Shown here: piece by piece, positions 51,678-59,349 of the stretch | How positions within the stretch are numbered: the stretch's first letter is position 1 | Layout: every line of letters begins with the position of its first letter | Source of the DNA: Streptomyces sp. NRRL S-37 | Lineage (GTDB): Bacteria > Actinomycetota > Actinomycetes > Streptomycetales > Streptomycetaceae | DNA: 64,000 nt | Assembly (NCBI RefSeq): GCF_000721605.1 | Contig: NZ_JOIZ01000005.1 | Location: 1 to 64,000, forward strand | Direction of reading: 5' to 3' | Translations under genes and position numbers: made by a program | The notes under the pieces: generated by a model | Database searches by the model: none | Told to the model about the DNA's origin: nothing | What the model saw: only the letters and a program-made list of their open reading frames with translations

Positions 51678-52412
51678 ATGACGGCGGACCGGTGGGCTCG
51701 GGCGGTGCGGCAGCAGGTCGGGCTGGGCAGGATCCTGGCCCTGGGAGGGCCGCACGACGGCACGTGGATCGCGGAGCGGGCGGCGGAGGCGGTGCTGCGG
51801 CGCGCGGTGGTACGGGACGCGCCGGGCGTACGCCTGGACGGTGTACGGATCGGGCTCGCCGGTCCGGAGGGGGTGACGGGCGAGCCGGCCGTGCCGCCTC
51901 CGCCGGGGGCGGTGCCGCCGGGGGTGCTGCGGCTGACCGTCGAGTTCGCGGCCACTGCGGCGCGGCCGGTGCCGGTGACTGCGTCGCTTCTACGGGAGGT
52001 GTTGACGGAAGTGGTGGTGGAGCAGGTCGGGTTGGCCGTCGGGGAGGTGGATCTGCGGGTGGTGGATCTGTTGGATACGGAGGCTGAGGTCGGGCCTGCG
52101 CCTGAGCCGGAGCGGGAGCGGGAGGCGGAGTCGCCACCGTCCTCGGACGGTGGCGACTCCGAGGTGGGTCGTGTCGCTGCGGCGGCGCTCGCCGTGCCGG
52201 GGGTGAGCCGGCTGACGGGGGTGCTGGGGCGGTCGGTTCACCTGACCGAGCACCGGGGGGACACCGGCCTGTCTCGTCGCCACGCGCGCGTGGACCTCGC
52301 GGTCGCGGCGGACGCCCGTCCGCTGGAGGTGGCCCGGAGGGTCCGTTCGGCGGTGACCGGATCGCTGCCGGACCGTCCCAGCGTGGCTGTACTGATCACG
52401 GCGGTCGACTGA
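51678..52412 (+). CDS. Gls24-linked unknown protein
   Basis: The 244-residue protein MTADRWARAVRQQVGLGRILALGGP... has two similar halves. IAERAAEAVLRRAVVRDAPGVRLDGVRIGL and later VGRVAAAALAVPGVSRLTGVLGRSVHL each look like an Asp23-type helix-strand unit, and the second ends RRHARVDLAVAADARPLEVARRVRSAVTGSLP. Databases label homologues as nucleopolyhedrovirus P10 family, which appears to be a misnomer. It is divergent from and 86 bases away from the Asp23 cluster. Confidence 0.8.
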   Translation: MTADRWARAVRQQVGLGRILALGGPHDGTWIAERAAEAVLRRAVVRDAPGVRLDGVRIGLAGPEGVTGEPAVPPPPGAVPPGVLRLTVEFAATAARPVPVTASLLREVLTEVVVEQVGLAVGEVDLRVVDLLDTEAEVGPAPEPEREREAESPPSSDGGDSEVGRVAAAALAVPGVSRLTGVLGRSVHLTEHRGDTGLSRRHARVDLAVAADARPLEVARRVRSAVTGSLPDRPSVAVLITAVD

Positions 52413-52499
52413 ACCGTCGGGAGGTCGTGCGGCCCGGCGCCTTGCGGGTGCCCCGGCGTTGGTGCGGGCCGGGGGTGTTCGCGCTGCCCGGCGCTTGCG

Positions 52500-52615
52500 G
52501 GGTGCCTCCCCCACTCTCGGCTGCGCTCGAGCGGGAGGTACCCCCACCGCCCACCCGTGCCGCCCTGGGGGTACCCCCAGGCCCTTAAGGCACTGGGGGA
52601 GGCACGACTGCCCGC
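52500..52615 (+). repeat. Dispersed repeat, long form (second copy)
   Basis: This is almost the same sequence as 40263-40379, from GGTGCCTCCCCCACTCTCGG to GGCACGACTGCCCGC. The insert GGCCCTTAAGGCACTGGGGG is kept. It lies in a 265-base gap between two convergent genes; no gene is seen in the rest, which has Gly-type GGGAACGGCGGG repeats at 52617-52677. Confidence 0.75.
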
Positions 52616-52677
52616 GGGAACGGGGGCGCGGGTGCCCGCGGGAACGGCGGGGTGGGCGGGCGCGGGAACGGCGGGGG

Positions 52678-53481
52678 TTATTCGCCGAGGCCGGCCAGGT
52701 CGCGCAGGCGGCGGGACTGGGCGGCTCGTTCGGCGGTGCGCTGGTCGTCGTAGGTGCGGGTCAGGGCGCCTCGGAGCAGGGCCTTGGTTTCGATGACCGC
52801 GTCGCGGGGGGCCGCCAGCAGGGCCGCGGCGAGGTCCTGGACCGTCGCGTCCAGGTCGGCCGCGGGGACGGCGAGGTTGGCCAGGCCGGTGTTCACGGAC
52901 TCCTCGGCCGTGACGAAACGCCCGGTCGCGCAGATCTCCAGCGCGCGGGCGTATCCGACGAGGCCGACCAGCGGATGCGTACCGGTCAGGTCGGGGACGA
53001 GACCGAGGCTGGTCTCGCGCATGGCGAACTGCACGTCGTCCGCGACGACACGCAGGTCGCAGGCGAGGGCGAGCTGGAACCCGGCCCCGATGGCGTGTCC
53101 CTGGACGGCCGCGATCGACACGATGTCGCTGCGCCGCCACCAGGTGAACGCCTCCTGGTACTCGGCGATGGTCGCGTCCAGCGTGGCGTCGTCGCGACGC
53201 GCCAGGTCGATGAACGACGGCTCGCCCTCGATCCCCTCGGGCGTGAACATCCGCCGGTCGAGCCCGGCGGAGAAGGACTTGCCCTCCCCGCGCAGCACCA
53301 CGACCCGGACGGAGCCGGGCAGCAGCCTGCCCGCCTCGGTCAGCGCCCGCCACAGAGCGGGGCTCTGCGCGTTGCGCTTGGCCGGGTTGGTCAGCGTCAC
53401 CGTGGCGATCGCGTCGTCGACGATGAGCCGTACGCCGTCCTTGTCGAGTACGGGACCGAGGTCCTGGGCGGACGAAGCCAT
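52678..53481 (-). CDS. Enoyl-CoA hydratase/isomerase family protein
   Basis: The 267-residue crotonase-fold protein has VRVVVLRGEGKSFSAGLDRRMF and QGHAIGAGFQLALACDLRVVA (oxyanion hole), with the first catalytic Glu in MRETSLGLVPDLTG and Asp in place of the second Glu. The change suggests an isomerase or other crotonase reaction rather than classical hydration. No other beta-oxidation gene is adjacent. ATG 53481 is clear. Confidence 0.9.
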   Translation of the reverse strand: MASSAQDLGPVLDKDGVRLIVDDAIATVTLTNPAKRNAQSPALWRALTEAGRLLPGSVRVVVLRGEGKSFSAGLDRRMFTPEGIEGEPSFIDLARRDDATLDATIAEYQEAFTWWRRSDIVSIAAVQGHAIGAGFQLALACDLRVVADDVQFAMRETSLGLVPDLTGTHPLVGLVGYARALEICATGRFVTAEESVNTGLANLAVPAADLDATVQDLAAALLAAPRDAVIETKALLRGALTRTYDDQRTAERAAQSRRLRDLAGLGE

Positions 53482-53527
53482 GGGGCGCCTCCGATGGGTG
53501 CGGTCAACGTAAGTGACTGCACAGTAA

Positions 53528-53559
53528 CCACCCGGCCGGTCGGTCGGCCGACCGGGTGG
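53528..53559. terminator. Inverted repeat between gbn and the crotonase gene
   Basis: CCACCC-GGCC-GGTCGG-TCGG-CCGACC-GGGTGG forms a hairpin with a 4-base bulge. It follows the leftward gbn gene and precedes the crotonase start, so it may end gbn transcription or be an operator of the next gene. Confidence 0.45.
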
Positions 53560-53587
53560 TCACCATCGGGTTCCCGGACGCCCGGGG

Positions 53588-53809
53588 TCAGGCCGAAGGG
53601 GCCCTTTTGCCCCGGGTCGCCCCGCCACGCCCTCGCAGCGTGACTCCCGATTCGCTGAGCATGCGGTGCACGAAGCCATACGAGCGGCCGGTCTCCTCGG
53701 CCAATGCCCGGATGCTCGCACCGGCGTCGTACTTCTTCTTCAGGTCTGCCGCGAGCTTGTCGCGCGCGGCGCCGGTCACCCGGCTGCCCTTCTTCAGAGT
53801 CTCGGCCAC
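53588..53809 (-). CDS. gbn: GATC-binding nucleoid-associated protein Gbn
   Basis: The 73-residue DNA-binding protein VAETLKKGSRVTGAARDKLAADLKKKYDAGASIRALAEETGRSYGFVHRMLSESGVTLRGRGG has a single helix-turn-helix (SIRALAEETGRSYGFVHRMLSES) with basic flanks. It matches S. coelicolor SCO1839, described as Gbn, which binds GATC followed by (A/T)T at thousands of sites and alters development. GTG 53809 has AGGAGG five bases upstream and gives the known 73-residue length; an ATG 45 bases upstream is weaker. Confidence 0.9.
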   Translation of the reverse strand: MAETLKKGSRVTGAARDKLAADLKKKYDAGASIRALAEETGRSYGFVHRMLSESGVTLRGRGGATRGKRAPSA

Positions 53810-54164
53810 CCGTGCCTCCTCATGGGAAGTGCGCTCTGGTCTCCTCATGATCACCCCTCCGGGCCCTCATGGCCACCCATTCGGCAAGGTCGATGGGACA
53901 AGGTTGTGACGACGGGAGCGCGTCCCCACATACGGAATGAGAGATTCCAGGATGTACCGGCGGTACCTCCGAACGGGTTCCTCCGTGAAATGCCAGGTCA
54001 GAAAGGCGCGACGGCCGAGCCCCGGTTCACCGGGAGCTCGGCCGCGAAATCCGTGTAGGACACACCTCGGGGTGAGGAGATCTCACACGATTGATGGATC
54101 ACCGATGGGCCGAATGATCCATACTCAGGGGATCACACCTTCGATCAACCCCGGCTGACGTCTC
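53810..54164 (-). promoter_or_regulatory. Upstream region of gbn
   Basis: There is no gene in these 355 bases. A hairpin GGCCGAGCCCCGGT/ACCGGGAGCTCGGCC lies at 54013-54043 and may end ABC-F transcription. An inverted repeat TGGATCA (54095-54101)/TGATCCA (54115-54121) lies just after the ABC-F stop. Two GATCAT sites on the minus strand, at 53847-53852 and 54114-54119, fit the reported Gbn recognition sequence. Confidence 0.5.
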
Positions 54165-55763
54165 TCAGGCGAGGGCGACCAGGTCCGCGTAGTCGGCGCC
54201 CCACAGGTCCTCGACGCCGTCCGGCAGCAGGATGATCCGCTCCGGCTGGAGCGCCTCGACGGCGCCCTCGTCGTGCGTGACGAGGACGACCGCGCCCTTG
54301 TACGTGCGCAGCGCGCCGAGGATCTCCTCGCGGCTGGCCGGGTCGAGGTTGTTGGTCGGCTCGTCGAGGAGCAGCACGTTGGCCGAGGAGACCACGAGCG
54401 TCGCCAGCGCGAGACGGGTCTTCTCACCGCCGGAGAGGACACCGGCCGGCTTGTCGACGTCGTCGCCGGAGAACAGGAACGAGCCGAGCGTCTTGCGGAC
54501 GTCGACGAGGTCGAGGTCGGGGGCGGCGGAGCGCATGTTCTCCAGGACCGTGCGTTCCGGGTCGAGGGTCTCGTGCTCCTGCGCGTAGTAGCCGAGCTTG
54601 AGGCCGTGCCCTTCGACGACCCGGCCGGTGTCGGGCTTCTCCGCCCCGCCGAGGAGGCGGAGCAGGGTGGTCTTGCCCGCGCCGTTGAGGCCGAGGATGA
54701 CGACGCGGGAGCCCTTGTCGATGGCCAGGTCGACGTCGGTGAAGATCTCCAGCGAGCCGTAGGACTTCGACAGTCCCTCCGCCATGAGCGGGGTCTTGCC
54801 GCACGGGGACGGCTCGGGGAAGCGCAGCTTGGCGACCTTGTCGGACTTCCGCTCGGCCTCCAGGCCGGAGAGCAGCTTGTCCGCCCTGCGGGCCATGTTC
54901 TGCGCCGCGACGGTCTTGGTGGCCTTGGCGCGCATCTTGTCGGCCTGCGAGTGCAGCGCGGCCGCCTTCTTCTCGGCGTTCTGCCGCTCGCGCTTGCGGC
55001 GCTTCTCGTCGGCCTCGCGCTGCTGCTGGTAGAGCTTCCAGCCCATGTTGTAGACGTCGATCTGGGCGCGGTTGGCGTCCAGGTAGAACACCTTGTTGAC
55101 GACCGTCTCGACCAGGTCGACGTCGTGGGAGATCACGATGAAGCCGCCGCGGTAGGTCTTGAGGTAGTCGCGCAGCCAGGCGATCGAGTCGGCGTCGAGG
55201 TGGTTGGTCGGCTCGTCGAGGAGCAGGGTGTCCGCGTCGGAGAACAGGATGCGGGCGAGCTCGACGCGGCGGCGCTGACCGCCGGAGAGGGTGTGCAGGG
55301 GCTGGCCGAGCACGCGGTCGGGCAGGTTCAGCGCGGCGGCGATGGTGGCGGCCTCGGCCTCGGCGGCGTACCCGCCCTTGGTGAGGAACTCGGTCTCCTG
55401 GCGCTCGTACTGCTTGAGCGCCTTCTCACGGGTGGCGCCCTGGCCGTTGGCGATGCGCTGTTCGTTCTCGCGCATCTTGCGGATCAGTACGTCGAGGCCG
55501 CGGGCGGAGAGGATGCGGTCGCGGGCGAGGACGTCGAGGTCGCCGGTGCGGGGGTCCTGGGGCAGGTAGCCGACCTCGCCGGAGCGGGTGACGGCACCGC
55601 CGGCGGGGATGCCCTCGCCGGCGAGGACCTTGGTGAGGGTGGTCTTGCCCGCACCGTTGCGGCCGACGAGGCCGATGCGGTCGCCCTTGGCGACGCGGAA
55701 GGTGGCGTTTTCGATGAGGACGCGGGCACCGGCGCGCAGCTCGATGCCGGAGGCGGAGATCAC
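54165..55763 (-). CDS. ABC-F family ribosome-associated ATPase
   Basis: The 532-residue protein has twin ATPase domains and no membrane segment. Domain 1: GRNGAGKTT, LSGGQRRRVELA, LLLDEPTNHLD. Charged linker (about 240-310, KLYQQQREADEKRRKRERQNAEKKAAALHSQADKM), which enters the ribosome in this family. Domain 2: GLNGAGKTT, LSGGEKTRLALA, LLLDEPTNNLD. Such proteins rescue stalled or antibiotic-bound ribosomes, or act in translation quality control. The start is GTG 55763. A short leader ORF lies 57 bases upstream. Confidence 0.93.
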   Translation of the reverse strand: MISASGIELRAGARVLIENATFRVAKGDRIGLVGRNGAGKTTLTKVLAGEGIPAGGAVTRSGEVGYLPQDPRTGDLDVLARDRILSARGLDVLIRKMRENEQRIANGQGATREKALKQYERQETEFLTKGGYAAEAEAATIAAALNLPDRVLGQPLHTLSGGQRRRVELARILFSDADTLLLDEPTNHLDADSIAWLRDYLKTYRGGFIVISHDVDLVETVVNKVFYLDANRAQIDVYNMGWKLYQQQREADEKRRKRERQNAEKKAAALHSQADKMRAKATKTVAAQNMARRADKLLSGLEAERKSDKVAKLRFPEPSPCGKTPLMAEGLSKSYGSLEIFTDVDLAIDKGSRVVILGLNGAGKTTLLRLLGGAEKPDTGRVVEGHGLKLGYYAQEHETLDPERTVLENMRSAAPDLDLVDVRKTLGSFLFSGDDVDKPAGVLSGGEKTRLALATLVVSSANVLLLDEPTNNLDPASREEILGALRTYKGAVVLVTHDEGAVEALQPERIILLPDGVEDLWGADYADLVALA

Positions 55764-55796
55764 GGACAGACTCCAGGGCAGGTGTGGGTGGCGGTG

Positions 55797-55857
55797 GACG
55801 GCTGAGGGCGTTCCCGCCGTCTAATGCGCGAGGAGAATGGCCATGCGAGCCATTCTA
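55797..55857 (-). promoter_or_regulatory. Candidate attenuator of the ABC-F gene
   Basis: A -10-like TAGAAT (55857-55852) stands seven bases before an ATG on the minus strand. The leader stop TAG (55823-55821) overlaps the first arm of the inverted repeat GACGGC/GCCGTC (55821-55816 and 55802-55797), so a ribosome on the leader would alter folding ahead of the ABC-F start. Inference. Confidence 0.5.
55821..55844 (-). CDS. Leader peptide MAILLAH upstream of ABC-F
   Basis: A seven-codon frame (ATG GCC ATT CTC CTC GCG CAT TAG), probably leaderless, begins seven bases after TAGAAT. ATG 55853 would give MARMAILLAH. Small leader peptides control several antibiotic-resistance ABC-F genes by ribosome stalling, and this one ends 57 bases before the ABC-F start. 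Confidence 0.5.
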   Translation of the reverse strand: MAILLAH

Positions 55858-56316
55858 ACGGGGCCGTGCAACCACTTTTCCTGGGCGCGGACGCACCCGG
55901 CGGTCGCCGGGGACCGGCGCCGTCGCCGTCGTGCGCGCACGCGCGGCGGCGGTCCCGCGCGGGGCGACGGCATGGTGATGTCGGACACAAAGGGGCCCGG
56001 CCGGGGTGTACGTCGTCGTGGACGGCGGCCGGCGCACACCTCCGGGGCGCGGGGGTCCTGATGCCCCGAGGGCGGCGGCTGGAGCCTCGGCGCGTACGCG
56101 CCCGGGACGGCGGTCCGAAGCCCGGCATCCCGGTCCCGTCACCGGGCGGGCTCCGACGGGTGGCAGGAGCCGGGCGCGCGTCCGGAATCCGGATCCGCCG
56201 CCGGACGCGCGCCCGGCCGGGCCTCCGGACGGCGGGCCCGGGCGCCGTGGGCCGCCGGGCGCGTGCCCGGGGGCGGGGTTCGGACGCCGGGCGCCCGCGG
56301 GGCGGCGGGCCCGGTG
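55845..56316. other. Gene-free GC-rich region with strong hairpins
   Basis: There is no plausible gene in these 472 bases; the open frames show no codon pattern. The clearest structure is a perfect 17-bp inverted repeat (56169-56185 and 56201-56217) with a 15-base loop containing CCGGATCCG. A dense series of GGCGGGCCCGG and CCGGGCGCCCG elements follows up to 56312. It lies just beyond the 3' end of the leftward gene at 56317 and may be its terminator. Confidence 0.6.
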
Positions 56317-57837
56317 TCAGCCGCCCGTGTGGACCTGGAAGGCGGCGCGGCGGACCGCCTTGGCCAGGGCCGGGTCGGGGTGGGCGGCGGCCAGGGCGAC
56401 CAGGACCTGGACGGTGCGCGGGTGGCCGACGGCGCGCACCTCGGTGAGCAGCGCGGGGACGGTCGGCTGGACCGCGGACTCCAGGTGGCGGACCAGCAGC
56501 GGGGCCTCGCCGTGGTCGGCGACGGCGGCCGCGGTGTCCACCCACAGCCAGGTGGCCTCCTCGCGGGTGAGGACCTCGTGGGCGTCCTCGGGGTCGGCAC
56601 CGTCGTGCTCGGCGAGCCACAGCAGGGCGTACGGCCGCAGCGTCGGCTCGTCGAGCACGGTGCGGACCTCGGGCTCGGCGGGGGCGCCGACCACGCGCAG
56701 CGCCTCGAAGGCGAGGCCGCGCAGCAGGGCGTCCTCGCCCCGGGCGGCCTCGATCAGCTCCGTGACGGCGCTGCCGACCGGCCGGGCGGCGAGCCAGGCG
56801 CGGTATTCGGCGCGGGCCGCGTTGGGGCGCAACTGGGCGCAGCCGCGCAGCATGTCCTCGGCGCCCTGCTCGATGTTCCCGGCGGGGCTCTGCGCGGCGA
56901 CGCAGATCTGCTCCAGTTTGACCCACACCGCCCAGCTCCCGAGCGGGGTGAGCGTGGCCTGTCCGTCGCCGTAGGTGAGGGCCCCGACGGAGGCGAGGGC
57001 GCGCAGCGCCCAGTCGAGCAGCGGCTCGAGCGGGGCGTCGGCTTCGGCGGGCACGGCGGGCGCGGGCCGGGGCCGCTGGAGCGGCACCCTGGGTCTGAGC
57101 CCGGTCCCGGTCCCGGACCGGGCCCCGGCGGATCCGGAGGTGTGGGCCCGCGGTGCGTCCGGCCGGGCCGCGTCGGACCCGGCGGCCTCGGGCTGCGGAA
57201 CGTAGTCGACCTCGCAGCGTTCCGTGCGGAGTTCCGTCACCCGCTGCTGGAGCAGGTCGAGGAGCTGGGGCACGGGGACCGGGCCGGCGGAGAGCTGGAG
57301 GAAGGAGAGGACCTGCGGCATCGCCGTGACGACCTCGGCGACGGCGGCGGCCTCGTACTCCTCGGGTTCCGGGTAGGCGAGCGACCAGGCGTCGCAGAGG
57401 GCGACCCAGCCGCGCAGCACGGCGCTGTCGTCGCGGTTCCAGGCGCGCAGCCGCCAGCCGGGGCGGGCGGTGTCGCCGTGCACCTCGATGAGGCCGGCCA
57501 GCCGGGCGGTGTCCCAGTCGGCGCGGACCTGCTCGGGGGTCAGGTCCAGGTCGCGGGCCGCCCGTTCGGCGGTCGCGTCGGAGAGGGTGGCCTTGCCGTC
57601 GGCGGTGGCGCTGTCCCCGCCGGGGCCGAGGGCGGCGTCGGCCCAGCGGGCGACGCGGGCCGCGGCGGCCAGACCGGAGCGTGCCATTCTGGCCAGCTCC
57701 GCCGGGGCCGGTGTGCCCTCCGGGGGGCGTGGCGCGGGGCGGCGCGAGCGCCGCTGGTTCATCGCTGTGGGGGCGGCGGCCAGGGGTCGCGGGCGGACGA
57801 TTCGGAGCCTGGAGTCGCGCGGGATACGGGACGTCAC
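56317..57837 (-). CDS. Hypothetical protein (conserved in Streptomyces)
   Basis: The 506-residue cytoplasmic protein is rich in Ala and Leu, with no membrane span and no recognised catalytic motif. It has a basic N-terminus, a winged-helix-like stretch (ERAARDLDLTPEQVRADWDTARLAGLIEVHGD) around 90-130, a Pro/Arg-rich insert near 225-260 and HEAT-like helices at the end (PALLTEVRAVGHPRTVQVLVALAAAHPDPALAKAVRRAAF). The start is uncertain: GTG 57837 is used; a TTG at 57873 and ATG 57762 are alternatives. Confidence 0.7.
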   Translation of the reverse strand: MTSRIPRDSRLRIVRPRPLAAAPTAMNQRRSRRPAPRPPEGTPAPAELARMARSGLAAAARVARWADAALGPGGDSATADGKATLSDATAERAARDLDLTPEQVRADWDTARLAGLIEVHGDTARPGWRLRAWNRDDSAVLRGWVALCDAWSLAYPEPEEYEAAAVAEVVTAMPQVLSFLQLSAGPVPVPQLLDLLQQRVTELRTERCEVDYVPQPEAAGSDAARPDAPRAHTSGSAGARSGTGTGLRPRVPLQRPRPAPAVPAEADAPLEPLLDWALRALASVGALTYGDGQATLTPLGSWAVWVKLEQICVAAQSPAGNIEQGAEDMLRGCAQLRPNAARAEYRAWLAARPVGSAVTELIEAARGEDALLRGLAFEALRVVGAPAEPEVRTVLDEPTLRPYALLWLAEHDGADPEDAHEVLTREEATWLWVDTAAAVADHGEAPLLVRHLESAVQPTVPALLTEVRAVGHPRTVQVLVALAAAHPDPALAKAVRRAAFQVHTGG

Positions 57838-58005
57838 GAGTGCAGTCTTCCTGTTGACGGTCCGAAAACCCAAACGGAATGCCGACGGCGGCGCCGGGAC
57901 GGCCGGTGTCCCGGCCCCGGACGCGGTCGGGGGAGGGATTCAGGCCACTGGTACGGCCCTAAACGGAATCCTCGGAACCGGCTGTTCGGCGCTCCCTCCG
58001 CGCGG

Positions 58006-59148
58006 TCACATCAGGGGGGTGAGGAAGCGCCGCAGCGCCTCTTCGTAGGCCTCCGGGTCGGCGTTCCACATCGCGCCGTGCGGGGCGCCCCTGACGGTGT
58101 GCAGGGTGGTGGTGTCGGGGTGGTCGGCGGCGAGGCGGCGGGAGAACCGCCAGGGCGCCACCGTGTCGTCGGGTCCGTGGAAGATCCGCGTGGGGATCGC
58201 GATCCGGTCCAGATGGAGGGCGCGGGGCCCGCGGTCGCCGTACAGGCCGGTGCGGCCCTGGGCGGCGCGGACCGCGAGCGGCAGCAGCGCGCCCGGGGTG
58301 TGCCGGGCCGCGGCGAGGGCCCGCAGGGTCGCCTCCCAGCTGAGCACCGGGGAGTCCAGGACGAGACCGGCGACGCGTGCGCGCACCTCGGAGCGGGCGG
58401 CGGTGCGCAGCGCCATGGTCGCGCCGGTGGACCAGCCGTACAGGACGACCCGCCGGGCGCCGGAGTCCACGGCGTGGTGGAGCACCGCGTCGAGATCGCG
58501 CCACTCGGTCTCGCCGAGGTGGTTGAGGCCGTCCGGGGAGCGCGGCGCGCCGGGGTCGCCCCGGTAGGCGGGGGCGAGCACCGGGAAGCGGTGGCGGTGC
58601 AGGAACTCCATGAGGTTCATGGTGTGTTCCCGGGTGGTGCCGAGGCCGTGGACGGCGATCACCCAGGTGTCCCGGGCGCCCGGTACGAACCATGCGGGCA
58701 GGGGGCCGAGTTCGCCGGGAACGTCGAGGTCGGTGTGGTCCAGGCCGAGGGCGCCGCCCGGGTCGCCGACGTACAGGTTCGGGGTGAGCCTGGCCCGGTC
58801 GCCGGGCTCCGGGGTGCCGTACGTGACGCGTTCGAGGCGGCGCAGGACGGTGTCGGCGGTGTCCGGGGCGTCGGGCAGTACGGGGCCGACGACCGCGTGG
58901 AAGCCGTCGCCGGTGAGACCGTGGCGTCCGGGGCGGAGCGCGGCGAAGTCCCTGGTGAGGGTGATCCGGCCGGCGGCGGTGGCGTGGACGGTGAGTCCGG
59001 GTTCGGTGGGCAGGGGGCCGCCGGGGGGCATTCTGAGCGCGGCGTCGCTGGCGAGCCGGCCGGCGGCCACCGCGGTGGCGGCGGCCCCTATCACGGCGGT
59101 GACGGCTGCGGCCGTCGCTCTGGCAGTGCGCACGTTCTCCAGTGTCAT
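58006..59148 (-). CDS. Alpha/beta hydrolase
   Basis: The 380-residue protein has an N-terminal hydrophobic segment (ATAAAVTAVIGAAATAVAAGRLASDAAL), probably a membrane anchor or signal. The hydrolase fold has oxyanion HGLGTTREH, nucleophile Ser in VVLYGWSTGATMAL, Asp in FHGPDDTVAPW and His in RGAPHGAMW. Catalytic residues are complete, so esterase- or peptidase-like activity is likely. The substrate is unknown. ATG 59148 is supported by the clean N-terminal helix. Confidence 0.88.
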   Translation of the reverse strand: MTLENVRTARATAAAVTAVIGAAATAVAAGRLASDAALRMPPGGPLPTEPGLTVHATAAGRITLTRDFAALRPGRHGLTGDGFHAVVGPVLPDAPDTADTVLRRLERVTYGTPEPGDRARLTPNLYVGDPGGALGLDHTDLDVPGELGPLPAWFVPGARDTWVIAVHGLGTTREHTMNLMEFLHRHRFPVLAPAYRGDPGAPRSPDGLNHLGETEWRDLDAVLHHAVDSGARRVVLYGWSTGATMALRTAARSEVRARVAGLVLDSPVLSWEATLRALAAARHTPGALLPLAVRAAQGRTGLYGDRGPRALHLDRIAIPTRIFHGPDDTVAPWRFSRRLAADHPDTTTLHTVRGAPHGAMWNADPEAYEEALRRFLTPLM

Positions 59149-59213
59149 GGGGGGACGGGTACCCGGCCAGTGGGCGCCGCACAGCCGGGCCGCGCCCGTG
59201 GCTTTTCCGGGCG

Positions 59214-59344
59214 TGGGGTGCCGCCCTCACGGGGGTGGGGTGCCGCCCTCACGGGGGTGGGGTGCCGTCATCGCGGGGGTGGGGTTTTTCGCCCCCGCCG
59301 CCCCTTCCCGTCCCGTCCCCGGGGGCTGCGCCCCCGGATCCCCT
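59214..59344. repeat. 22-bp tandem repeat followed by a dispersed element
   Basis: Three 22-base units (59214-59235, 59236-59257, 59258-59279) share TGGGGTGCCG at the start and end in a CGGGGG tract; the third differs in the middle. After TGGGGTTTTTC, the element GCCCCCGCCGCCCCTTCCCG with a GGGGGCTGCGCCCCC hairpin runs to 59344, as at 20016. It sits between the aldolase 3' end and the hydrolase start on the leftward strand. Confidence 0.7.
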
Positions 59345-59349
59345 TGTCC

